From Stenotrophomonas maltophilia (GTDB lineage: Bacteria > Pseudomonadota > Gammaproteobacteria > Xanthomonadales > Xanthomonadaceae), in assembly GCA_002386405.1 (NCBI GenBank), contig DGIP01000017.1, positions 1-20,390 on the forward strand: a stretch of DNA of 20,390 nt, in the 5' to 3' direction. A program made the position numbers and the translations under genes. The notes beneath the pieces are model-generated. The model was not told the origin of the DNA. It saw only the letters and a list, made by a program, of their open reading frames with translations, and did no database searches. Shown here piece after piece: positions 14,767 to 20,390 of this stretch (positions are counted from its first letter, which is position 1; each line of letters begins with the position of its first letter).

Positions 14767-15657
14767 TCAATCGGTCCCGCGCAGCATATCCACGAACGCG
14801 CGCAATGCCGAGGTCATCTGCCGCTGGCGTGGGTAGTACAGCACCCAGCCGGCGAACGGTTCGCTCCAGTCTTCCAGCACCGCCACCAGTCGGCCATCGT
14901 CCAGGTAAGGGCGCGCCGCATCCTCCAGCACGTAGGCCAGGCCCAGGCCGTCCAGCACCGCCTGCAGGATGGTGTGCTGGTCGCCCAGCGTGAGCCGGCC
15001 CGGCACATCGATGTCCAGGGTCTGGCCATCGCGCTCGAACTGCCACTTGTACAGATGGCCGCTGGCAAAGCGGAAGCGCACGCACTCATGCTCCACCAGC
15101 TCGCGCGGGTGCAGTGGCACCGCCCGGTCCTGCAGGTAGGCCGGCGAGGCCACGATCAGCCCGCGCAGCGGCGGCCCCAGCGGCACCGCCACCATGTCTT
15201 CCGGCACGAACTCATGCAGCCGCACCCCCGCGTCGTAGCCCTCGGCCACGATATCCACCAGCCCATCGTCCTGCGCCACCTCCAACCGCACATCCGGGTG
15301 CGCGCGCAGGTAATGCGCCAGGCGCGGGCCCAGCTCGGTATGCACCGCCGCGCGGGTCGCATTGATCCGCAGCAGCCCGGCCGGCGCCGCACGGAAGTGG
15401 TTCATCTCCTCCAGCGCGTCATGCACCTGGCCCAGCGCCGGCTGCAGGCGGTCGAGCAGCCGCTGCCCGGCCTCGGTGAGGGCCACGCTGCGGGTGGTGC
15501 GGTGGAACAGCCCCACCCCCAACCGCTCTTCCAGCGCGCGGATCGCATAGCTCACCGCCGAGGTCGACAGCGCCAGCTCCGCCCCGGCACGGCGGAAGCT
15601 GCGGTGACGGGCTACCGCCGCGAACGCGGCCAGGTGGGTCAGGTTGTCAGTAGCCAC
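14767..15657 (-). CDS. LysR-family transcriptional regulator
   Basis: DNA-binding regulator, 296 aa, normal LTTR length. The winged helix-turn-helix fills residues 1-62 (LTHLAAFAAVARHRSFRRAG, then LSTSAVSYAIRALEERLG, then LFHRTTRSVALTEAG). The effector-binding domain spans about 90-292, with FRFASGHLYKWQF and GLGLAYVLED typical of the large CrgA/AaeR-like group. The start is GTG (complement of CAC at 15655-15657) because the family N-terminus MATDNLTHLAAF begins exactly there; only a weak AGGCAG precedes it. It is divergent from a zinc alcohol dehydrogenase, the classic layout in which a LysR regulator controls its neighbour and itself; the two palindromes between them support this. The unknown exported gene lies downstream in the same direction. 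Confidence 0.95.
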   Translation of the reverse strand: MATDNLTHLAAFAAVARHRSFRRAGAELALSTSAVSYAIRALEERLGVGLFHRTTRSVALTEAGQRLLDRLQPALGQVHDALEEMNHFRAAPAGLLRINATRAAVHTELGPRLAHYLRAHPDVRLEVAQDDGLVDIVAEGYDAGVRLHEFVPEDMVAVPLGPPLRGLIVASPAYLQDRAVPLHPRELVEHECVRFRFASGHLYKWQFERDGQTLDIDVPGRLTLGDQHTILQAVLDGLGLAYVLEDAARPYLDDGRLVAVLEDWSEPFAGWVLYYPRQRQMTSALRAFVDMLRGTD

Positions 15658-15690
15658 GATTGTGCAGTCTGCCTTGATGAATCATGCCGA

Positions 15691-15714
15691 TATACTGACT
15701 GTATACCTATGGTA
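15691..15714. promoter_or_regulatory. Two adjoining palindromes between lysR and adh genes
   Basis: TATAC (15691-15695) and GTATA (15701-15705) are perfect arms around five bases and contain the T-N11-A pattern of LysR-type sites. TACC (15704-15707) and GGTA (15711-15714) form a second palindrome that overlaps the first. They lie 34 bp upstream of the LysR start and about 50 bp upstream of the dehydrogenase start, in the only AT-rich stretch of this region. TATA-like elements inside the palindromes may double as -10 boxes. Confidence 0.5.
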
Positions 15715-15761
15715 AGCGGGCGTATTGTAAAGCGCCTTTCCATAAATCCCAGGATATCTCC

Positions 15762-16814
15762 ATGTCCCTCGCCCATGGCTATGCCGTGCATGACCAGACC
15801 GCGCCGCTGGTGCCGTTCTCCTTCGAGCGCCGCCCGGTCGGTGCCGACGATGTCCGCATCCAGATCCTCTACAGCGGCATCTGCCACTCCGACCTGCACC
15901 AGGCCCGCGACGACTGGGGCGGCGCCCAGTTCCCGATGGTGCCGGGCCACGAAATCATCGGCCGGGTCACCGAAGTCGGCGCCAACGTCAGCCGCTTCAA
16001 GGTCGGCGACTTCGCCGGCGTCGGCTGCATGGTCGACTCCTGCCGCCATTGCGACGCCTGCGACCACGACCTGGAGCAGTACTGCGAAAAGGGCCCGACC
16101 TACACCTACAACAGCAAGGAGCGCGGCAGCGACCAGCTTACCTTCGGCGGCTACTCCGACCACATCGTGGTTGAACAGCGCTTCGTGGTGAAGGTGTCCG
16201 AGACGCTCGACCTGAAGGCCGCCGCCCCGCTGCTGTGCGCCGGTATCACCACCTACTCCCCCCTGCGCCACTGGAAGGTCGGCCCCGGCCAGAAGGTCGG
16301 CGTGATCGGCCTGGGTGGCCTCGGCCACATGGGCGTCAAGTTCGCCAAGGCCATGGGCGCCACCGTGGTGATGATCACCACCACCCCGGAAAAGGGTGCC
16401 GATGCCAAGCGTCTGGGTGCCGATGAGGTGCTGGTCTCGCGCGACCCGGCGAAGATGAAGGCCCACGCCAACAGCTTCGACTTCCTGCTCAACACCATCC
16501 CGGTCAGCCACGACACCAACACGTACATGCAGCTGCTCAAGCGTGACGCCACCATGTGCCTGGTCGGCGTGATCACCGAACTGGACCCGCCGCTGATGGG
16601 TTCCAGCGTGATCTTCGGCCGCAAGCACGTGACCGGCTCGGCGATCGGCGGCATGGCCGAAACCCAGGAAATGATGGATTTCTGTGCCGAACACAACATC
16701 GTCAGCGACGTGGAAGTGATCGACATCAAGACCGTCAACGAAGCCTGGGCGCGCATGGCGAAGAACGATGTGCGTTACCGCTTCGTCATCGACATGGCAA
16801 CGTTGGCGGCATAA
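15762..16814 (+). CDS. Zinc-dependent alcohol/aldehyde dehydrogenase, YahK/CAD type
   Basis: Cytoplasmic medium-chain zinc dehydrogenase, 350 aa, of the cinnamyl-alcohol-dehydrogenase-like group. In this group bacterial members such as E. coli YahK mainly reduce a broad range of aldehydes with NADPH. Catalytic zinc ligands fit Cys41 (GICHSDLHQ), His63 and Glu64 (PGHEIIG), and Cys159 (LLCAGITTYSPL). Structural zinc ligands fit Cys94, Cys97, Cys100 and Cys108 (SCRHCDAC then QYC). The Rossmann motif GLGGLGHMG starts at 183; the strand that follows reads ITTTPEK, with no Asp at the ribose position, in line with NADPH use. AGGATA lies before the ATG. It is divergent from a LysR regulator that is its likely controller. 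Role in detoxifying aldehydes is inference. Confidence 0.95.
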   Translation: MSLAHGYAVHDQTAPLVPFSFERRPVGADDVRIQILYSGICHSDLHQARDDWGGAQFPMVPGHEIIGRVTEVGANVSRFKVGDFAGVGCMVDSCRHCDACDHDLEQYCEKGPTYTYNSKERGSDQLTFGGYSDHIVVEQRFVVKVSETLDLKAAAPLLCAGITTYSPLRHWKVGPGQKVGVIGLGGLGHMGVKFAKAMGATVVMITTTPEKGADAKRLGADEVLVSRDPAKMKAHANSFDFLLNTIPVSHDTNTYMQLLKRDATMCLVGVITELDPPLMGSSVIFGRKHVTGSAIGGMAETQEMMDFCAEHNIVSDVEVIDIKTVNEAWARMAKNDVRYRFVIDMATLAA

Positions 16815-16831
16815 CGCTTGCGTTCGACAAG

Positions 16832-16856
16832 GTGACGACCAACGGTCGTCACCTAC
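16832..16856 (-). repeat. SMAG (REP) element between adh and gshA
   Basis: On the minus strand GTAG (16856-16853) is followed by GTGACGACC-GTT-GGTCGTCAC. The stem is 9 bp perfect (10 bp if the outer G-C at 16831/16853 is counted) with a 3-base loop. GTAGGTGxCGACCxTTGGTCGxCAC is the form I recall for common S. maltophilia SMAG elements. It lies in the 55-bp gap between two convergently transcribed genes, where it could also act as a terminator or mRNA-end stabiliser for both. Confidence 0.75.
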
Positions 16857-16869
16857 CGGTCTCGGTTGT

Positions 16870-18234
16870 TCAGTAAGCGAACTGCTTGAACACCGGGTCC
16901 ACGCTCTGGTTCCACTCACCGTGGTACAGGGCCAGCTTGCGCTCGGCCGGGGTGATGCCCGACGCCACGATCTCCTGCAGCACATCCAGGAAGTGGCTTT
17001 CATCCTGCCCATCCGCATTGCGCGCCGCGCGCCGCTTCAGGCCCGCGATCGCGATCTTCAATGCCTCGGCCGCCAGGTCGCGCACCGTGCCACCGCGGAA
17101 CGGCAGGTTCAGCGCATGCTTCGGTACGCCATCGCGCAGCGCATGGCGCTCCACCAGGCTGAAGTCACGCACCAGGTCCCACGCCGCATCCAGCGCCGCA
17201 TCGTCGTACAGCAACCCCACCCAGAATGCCGGCAGCGCACACAGCCGCGCCCACGGACCACCATCGGCCCCGCGCATTTCCAGGTACTTCTTCAAGCGTA
17301 CTTCCGGGAACGCCGTGGTCATGTGGTCCGACCAGTCACGCAGCGTCGGCAGCTGGCCCGGCAGCACCGGCAGCTTGCCCACCATGAAATCGCGGAAGCT
17401 CTGCCCGCTGGCATCGTGGTACACGCCATCGCGGTAAGAGAAGTACATCGGCACATCGAGCAGGTAATCCACGTAACGCTCGTAACCGAAGCCATCCTCG
17501 AACACGAAGTCGAGCATGCCCGTACGGTCCGCATCCGTGTCCGTCCAGATGTGCGAGCGGTAGCTCAGGTAACCGTTCGGCTTGCCCTCGGTGAACGGCG
17601 AATCGGCGAACAGCGCCGTGGCGATCGGCTGCAGCGCCAGCGACACCCGGAACTTCTTCACCATGTCCGCTTCGGTGGCGTAATCCAGGTTCACCTGCAC
17701 CGTGCAGGTCCGCGTCATCATGTCCAGCCCAAGCGAACCCACCTTCGGCATGTAGTCGCGCATGATGCGGTAGCGGCCCTTGGGCATCCACGGCATCTCC
17801 TCGCGCGTCCACTTCGGCTGGAAGCCCATGCCCAGGAAGCCCAGCTCCAGCTCCGCCGCCACCTGCGCCACCTCGTTGAGGTGCGTGCCGGTTTCCACGC
17901 AGGTCTGGTGGATGCTTTCCAGCGCCGCACCCGACAGCTCCAGCTGCCCGGCCGGCTCCAGCGTCACCGACGCGTTGTCGCGCAGCAGCGCGATAGTGCG
18001 GCCGTTCTCCTGCACCGGCGCCCAGCCGAAGCGGGTCAGTCCGGTGAGCAGCGCTTCAATGCCGCGCTCGCCATCAAAGGTGGGCGGGCGCAGGTCGTCC
18101 AGCCGGAAGCCGAACTTCTCGTGTTCCGTGCCGATGCGCCACTGCGCCTTGGGCTTTTCGCCGGAGGCCAACGTGGCGACCAGTTCATTACGGTCGGTGA
18201 TCGGCGTCTCGGCGACGTGGCTGGGGCTCGACAA
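16870..18234 (-). CDS. gshA: Glutamate-cysteine ligase, plant/alphaproteobacterial type
   Basis: ATP-dependent ligase making gamma-glutamylcysteine, the first and rate-limiting step of glutathione synthesis; cytoplasmic. The sequence belongs to the GCS2-related, plant-type group, not the E. coli GshA group. Characteristic blocks are [85 protein letters not shown] and [11 protein letters not shown]. With the TTG start at 18234 the protein is 454 aa, the length I associate with Stenotrophomonas homologues, starting [18 protein letters not shown] after the initiator Met. An ATG at 18291 (473 aa) is possible; the ATG at 18330 lies inside the promoter -35 and cannot be on the transcript. No good Shine-Dalgarno precedes TTG, so the start is less sure than the function. 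The gene is convergent with adh. Confidence 0.94.
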   Translation of the reverse strand: MSSPSHVAETPITDRNELVATLASGEKPKAQWRIGTEHEKFGFRLDDLRPPTFDGERGIEALLTGLTRFGWAPVQENGRTIALLRDNASVTLEPAGQLELSGAALESIHQTCVETGTHLNEVAQVAAELELGFLGMGFQPKWTREEMPWMPKGRYRIMRDYMPKVGSLGLDMMTRTCTVQVNLDYATEADMVKKFRVSLALQPIATALFADSPFTEGKPNGYLSYRSHIWTDTDADRTGMLDFVFEDGFGYERYVDYLLDVPMYFSYRDGVYHDASGQSFRDFMVGKLPVLPGQLPTLRDWSDHMTTAFPEVRLKKYLEMRGADGGPWARLCALPAFWVGLLYDDAALDAAWDLVRDFSLVERHALRDGVPKHALNLPFRGGTVRDLAAEALKIAIAGLKRRAARNADGQDESHFLDVLQEIVASGITPAERKLALYHGEWNQSVDPVFKQFAY

Positions 18235-18302
18235 GGGGAGGCTCGCAGGGATTCTGGACTGGACGGGGATGTGGGGCTGATCGCCCTGCATCGCAAGGGC
18301 GC

Positions 18303-18330
18303 AGTATAGGGTGGCCGTTCCGGCCGTCAT
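18303..18330 (-). promoter_or_regulatory. gshA promoter
   Basis: On the minus strand TATACT (18308-18303) matches the -10 consensus at five of six positions, and ATGACG (18330-18325) keeps the TGAC core of the -35; the spacer is 16 bases. Transcription should begin around 18296. This leaves a leader of about 60 bases before the TTG start, or only about five before the ATG at 18291. Confidence 0.6.
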
Positions 18331-18350
18331 GCCACCGTGACGGTTTTCTG

Positions 18351-18364
18351 CATCCTATTGGATG
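18351..18364. promoter_or_regulatory. Small inverted repeat in the gshA/AraC divergent region
   Basis: CATCC (18351-18355) and GGATG (18360-18364) are perfect 5-bp arms around TATT. It lies 20 bp upstream of the gshA -35 and about 100 bp before the AraC gene start, a suitable position for a control site. Short enough to be chance. Confidence 0.25.
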
Positions 18365-18465
18365 GGACTTGACCGCCTGCCATGCCCGCCGCGCCTGGCT
18401 TGCGCGCGTTGGGCCCGGTGCCCGGCAGCAGCAGGGCGCGGCCGCTTGGCCGATACTGCACCGCA

Positions 18466-19296
18466 ATGGACATGCCCGTTACCCCCGATCCGCTGCTGGC
18501 CGAGATGGCCAGCCTTGCCGACTGCCAGCGCGCGGGCGGGTATGCGTGCATCACCGCGCGCCGCGAACACGGCGCCCAGTCGGTGGACATCCCGCAACCG
18601 CAGTTCGCCATCCTGCTGCAGGGGCGCAAGCAGGTGCGCAGCGCACACCAGACCCTGCAGCTGGTGCCCGGCGACCTGTTCCTGATCACCCGGCGCTGCC
18701 GGATCGACGTGGTCAACACGCCCGATCCGCAGAGCGGGCTGTACCTCAGCGCGATCGTGCCGCTGTGCGCCGAAGCGCTGTCGGCCGCGCGCATGCTGTG
18801 GAACGAGCCCTTGCCCGAGGCCGGCGACGCGCTGGCCAAGCTGTCACTGCACGACCATGCCGATACCCTGCGCCAATGGCGCCAGGCACTGGAGCACGCG
18901 CGGTACACCGAAGCCCGCCTGGCCCTGGCCTCGCTGGTGCTGGCGTTCTGCCGGCGTGGCCATGGCAGCCTGCTGGTAGCGCCCGAACCCAGCCTGGGCG
19001 AACGAATCCGCGACCTGATTGCCGCCCAGCCCGAGCGCGACTGGCAATCCCGTGATTTCGAAGCCCAGCTCGGCCTCAGCGGCGCCACCCTGCGCCGGCG
19101 CCTGGCCAGCGAGCAGTCCAGCGTGCGCGAACTGATCGCCGATGCGCGCCTGGCGCACGCCATGAACCTGCTCTACACCACGCAGCTGCCGCTCAAGACC
19201 GTGGCTGCCCGCGTCGGCTACCGCTCGCCGGGCAGCTTCAGCAAGCGCTTCGCCGCGCGCTACGGGCTGGAACCGACAGCCATCGGCAACAGCTGA
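18466..19296 (+). CDS. AraC-family transcriptional regulator, cupin-sensor type
   Basis: DNA-binding regulator, 276 aa from the ATG at 18466. The N-terminal ~165 residues are a cupin-like sensor domain (PQFAILLQGRKQV, then LVPGDLFLI, the usual AraC_N pattern). The C-terminal ~100 residues hold two helix-turn-helix units: about 196-217 (FEAQLGLSGATLRRRLASE) and about 244-266 (TVAARVGYRSPGSFSKRFAA), followed by a shortened end. Longer in-frame starts up to 18382 add an arginine/proline-rich stretch with no family match. No Shine-Dalgarno precedes 18466, but GATACT at 18452-18457 would place the transcription start almost at the ATG, so a leaderless mRNA is possible; an ATG at 18472 is the other option. 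It lies 101 bp upstream of, and in the same direction as, a metallohydrolase gene and is the likely regulator of it. Confidence 0.92.
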   Translation: MDMPVTPDPLLAEMASLADCQRAGGYACITARREHGAQSVDIPQPQFAILLQGRKQVRSAHQTLQLVPGDLFLITRRCRIDVVNTPDPQSGLYLSAIVPLCAEALSAARMLWNEPLPEAGDALAKLSLHDHADTLRQWRQALEHARYTEARLALASLVLAFCRRGHGSLLVAPEPSLGERIRDLIAAQPERDWQSRDFEAQLGLSGATLRRRLASEQSSVRELIADARLAHAMNLLYTTQLPLKTVAARVGYRSPGSFSKRFAARYGLEPTAIGNS

Positions 19297-19305
19297 GCGC
19301 ACCGC

Positions 19306-19342
19306 GAGCGTTTCGCCGCGCATTCTGAGCGGAACGCCGCGC
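19306..19342. promoter_or_regulatory. 21-bp-spaced direct repeat, candidate AraC-type operator
   Basis: GAGCGTTTCGCCGCGC (19306-19321) and GAGCGGAACGCCGCGC (19327-19342) match at 13 of 16 positions and are offset by exactly 21 bp, two helical turns. A further GAGCG lies at 19295, 11 bp before the first. AraC-family activators commonly bind head-to-tail half-sites at 21-bp spacing upstream of the genes they control. The repeat lies directly after the AraC-type gene and 55 bp before the metallohydrolase start. Confidence 0.5.
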
Positions 19343-19397
19343 CCGCCCCGCGCACCATGCAGGCACCGCGGCGCTGCCGCCTTGTATGGAAACGACC

Positions 19398-20375
19398 ATG
19401 TCCTTCCCCCGTGTGCGTGTACTTGCCACCGCCCTGCTGCTGGTCACGGTTGCCGCACCTGCCTTCGCCACCACCACCCACCACCCGCATGAGCAGGTGC
19501 CCGGCGTCTACCACCAACGGATCGGCGAACTGGAGGTCACCGCGCTGTTCGACGGCACCGTGGCGCTGGGCCGCTCGGAACTGGTCGGCATCGCGCCGGG
19601 CGCGGTCACCCGCCTGCTCGACCACCGCTACGTGCCCGAAGACGGCAAGGGCCTGCAGACCGCGGTCAACGCCTACCTGATCCAGCGCGGCAACCACCTC
19701 ACCCTGGTCGACACCGGCACCGCCGGCTGCTTCGGGCCGGGGCTGGGCCAGGTGCTGGGCAACCTGCGCAAGGCCGGCTACGACCCGGCCGATGTGGATG
19801 ATGTCCTGCTCACCCACGCCCACCCCGACCACCTGTGCGGCCTGCTCGATGCACAGGACAAGGTCGCGTATCCGAATGCCACCGTGTGGCTGTCCGACGC
19901 CGATGCGGCCTATTGGCTGGACCCGGCCAGCGAAGCCGGCGCGCCGCAAGGCGTGCGTTTTGCCTTCGCGTTGGCGCGCAGGGCCGTGGCGCCCTACGTG
20001 GCCAGCGGCAAGCTGCACCGTTTCAGCCCGGGCCAGGCGCTGCCCAACGGCGTCACCGCGCTGGACAGCCACGGGCATACCCCGGGCCATGTGTCCTGGA
20101 AGATCGAGGGCGGTGAGGGGCAGGCGGTCCTGGTGTGGGGCGACATCGTGCACTTCCACGCCGTGCAGTTCGCCCAGCCACAGGCCGCATTCGAAGCCGA
20201 CAGCGACCGCACGGCGGCCATTGCCAGCCGCCGCGCGATGATGGCGCAGGCGGCGGATGGAGGCTGGTGGGTCGCCGGTGCCCACCTGCCGTTCCCGGGG
20301 TTGGGCCATGTCCGCCGGGAAGGCGATGCGTTCGCGTGGGTCCCGGGCGAATTCGCGCCGTTGCCGGCGCGGTAG
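19398..20375 (+). CDS. Exported MBL-fold hydrolase, methyl-parathion-hydrolase/lactonase-like
   Basis: Predicted periplasmic metallo-beta-lactamase-fold hydrolase, 325 aa. Residues 1-24 are a signal peptide ending AAPAFA. Metal ligands are complete: His140, His142, Asp144 and His145 in THAHPDHLCGL, His231 in SHGHTPGH, Asp249 in WGDIV and His296 in AHLPFPG. Beyond the motif the chain follows methyl parathion hydrolase (MPH/OPHC2 family) block by block as I recall it: GELEVTALFDGTVAL, NAYLIQRGNHLTLVDTGTAG, LGNLRKAGYDPADVDDVLLT, VQF, AHLPFPGLGHVRREG. Native members are mostly lactonases or arylesterases, including quorum-quenching ones, and MPH is thought to have evolved from such an ancestor. 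GGAA before the ATG at 19398 favours it over the ATG at 19386. The upstream AraC regulator and repeat suggest inducible control. Confidence 0.92.
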   Translation: MSFPRVRVLATALLLVTVAAPAFATTTHHPHEQVPGVYHQRIGELEVTALFDGTVALGRSELVGIAPGAVTRLLDHRYVPEDGKGLQTAVNAYLIQRGNHLTLVDTGTAGCFGPGLGQVLGNLRKAGYDPADVDDVLLTHAHPDHLCGLLDAQDKVAYPNATVWLSDADAAYWLDPASEAGAPQGVRFAFALARRAVAPYVASGKLHRFSPGQALPNGVTALDSHGHTPGHVSWKIEGGEGQAVLVWGDIVHFHAVQFAQPQAAFEADSDRTAAIASRRAMMAQAADGGWWVAGAHLPFPGLGHVRREGDAFAWVPGEFAPLPAR

Positions 20376-20390
20376 CACCCGACCGTTGGT

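Noticed and set aside
14125..16191. 688-codon plus-strand open frame across lysR and into adh
   Set aside because: It runs antisense to the unknown exported gene and lysR and out of frame with adh; composition is that of a shadow frame and no motif is present.
16768..18309. 513-codon plus-strand frame opposite gshA
   Set aside because: Antisense to a well-conserved ligase and starts inside the adh gene; low-complexity His/Arg/Gln translation.
1..20390. tRNA, rRNA, CRISPR array, insertion sequence, prophage or plasmid features
   Set aside because: No cloverleaf-like, spaced-repeat, transposase or integrase signatures were seen on reading both strands; weak or divergent RNA genes could be missed by eye.

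Overview
The window looks like a chromosomal segment of a Stenotrophomonas or closely related Xanthomonadaceae bacterium. The support is uniformly high GC, codon use without an obvious foreign island, a plant-type glutamate-cysteine ligase closely resembling the Stenotrophomonas/Xanthomonas form, many signal-peptide-bearing envelope proteins, and two intergenic GTAG-plus-stem-loop palindromes of the kind described as SMAG (REP) elements in S. maltophilia. I see no rRNA, tRNA, CRISPR array, transposase or phage gene. The genus call is inference from recollection of these families, not from a database search.

Left part (1-6655): the last codons of an upstream gene; a cation diffusion facilitator with ZnT9-like motifs; a soluble four-PAS hybrid histidine kinase with a C-terminal receiver; a convergent AraC-type regulator; a 38-residue lysine-rich mini-protein missed by ordinary ORF cut-offs; a small exported DUF2845-like protein with a strong hairpin just before its ribosome binding site; and an exported family 43 glycoside hydrolase.

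Centre (6709-12677): the most system-like part. An OmpR-type response regulator and its membrane histidine kinase overlap by ATGA and run leftward. Running rightward from the shared intergenic region is a tight five-gene set: SDR oxidoreductase, exported epoxide-hydrolase-like alpha/beta hydrolase, Ohr-type organic hydroperoxide reductase, exported DipZ-like thioredoxin-fold protein, and a second SDR oxidoreductase overlapping its predecessor by ATGA. A direct repeat of TGTAT with exact 10-bp periodicity, the usual geometry for OmpR/PhoB-family binding, lies between the two transcription units. My inference is a two-component-controlled operon for dealing with organic peroxides and reactive carbonyl or epoxide products, partly in the envelope.

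Right part (12695-20390): an outer-membrane beta-barrel protein divergent from a VOC-fold protein; an exported protein of unknown function behind a LysR regulator; a zinc alcohol dehydrogenase divergent from that LysR gene, with two palindromes between them; glutamate-cysteine ligase (glutathione synthesis), read from a recognisable promoter that rules out the most upstream start codon; a short AraC-type regulator; and an exported metallo-beta-lactamase-fold hydrolase that matches the methyl parathion hydrolase/lactonase family along its length. A 16-bp imperfect direct repeat at 21-bp spacing, an AraC-like operator layout, sits between the last two genes.

The window has a recurring redox and detoxification theme (Ohr, thioredoxin-like protein, glutathione synthesis, aldehyde/alcohol dehydrogenase, SDRs, hydrolases), with five regulators placed beside probable targets.
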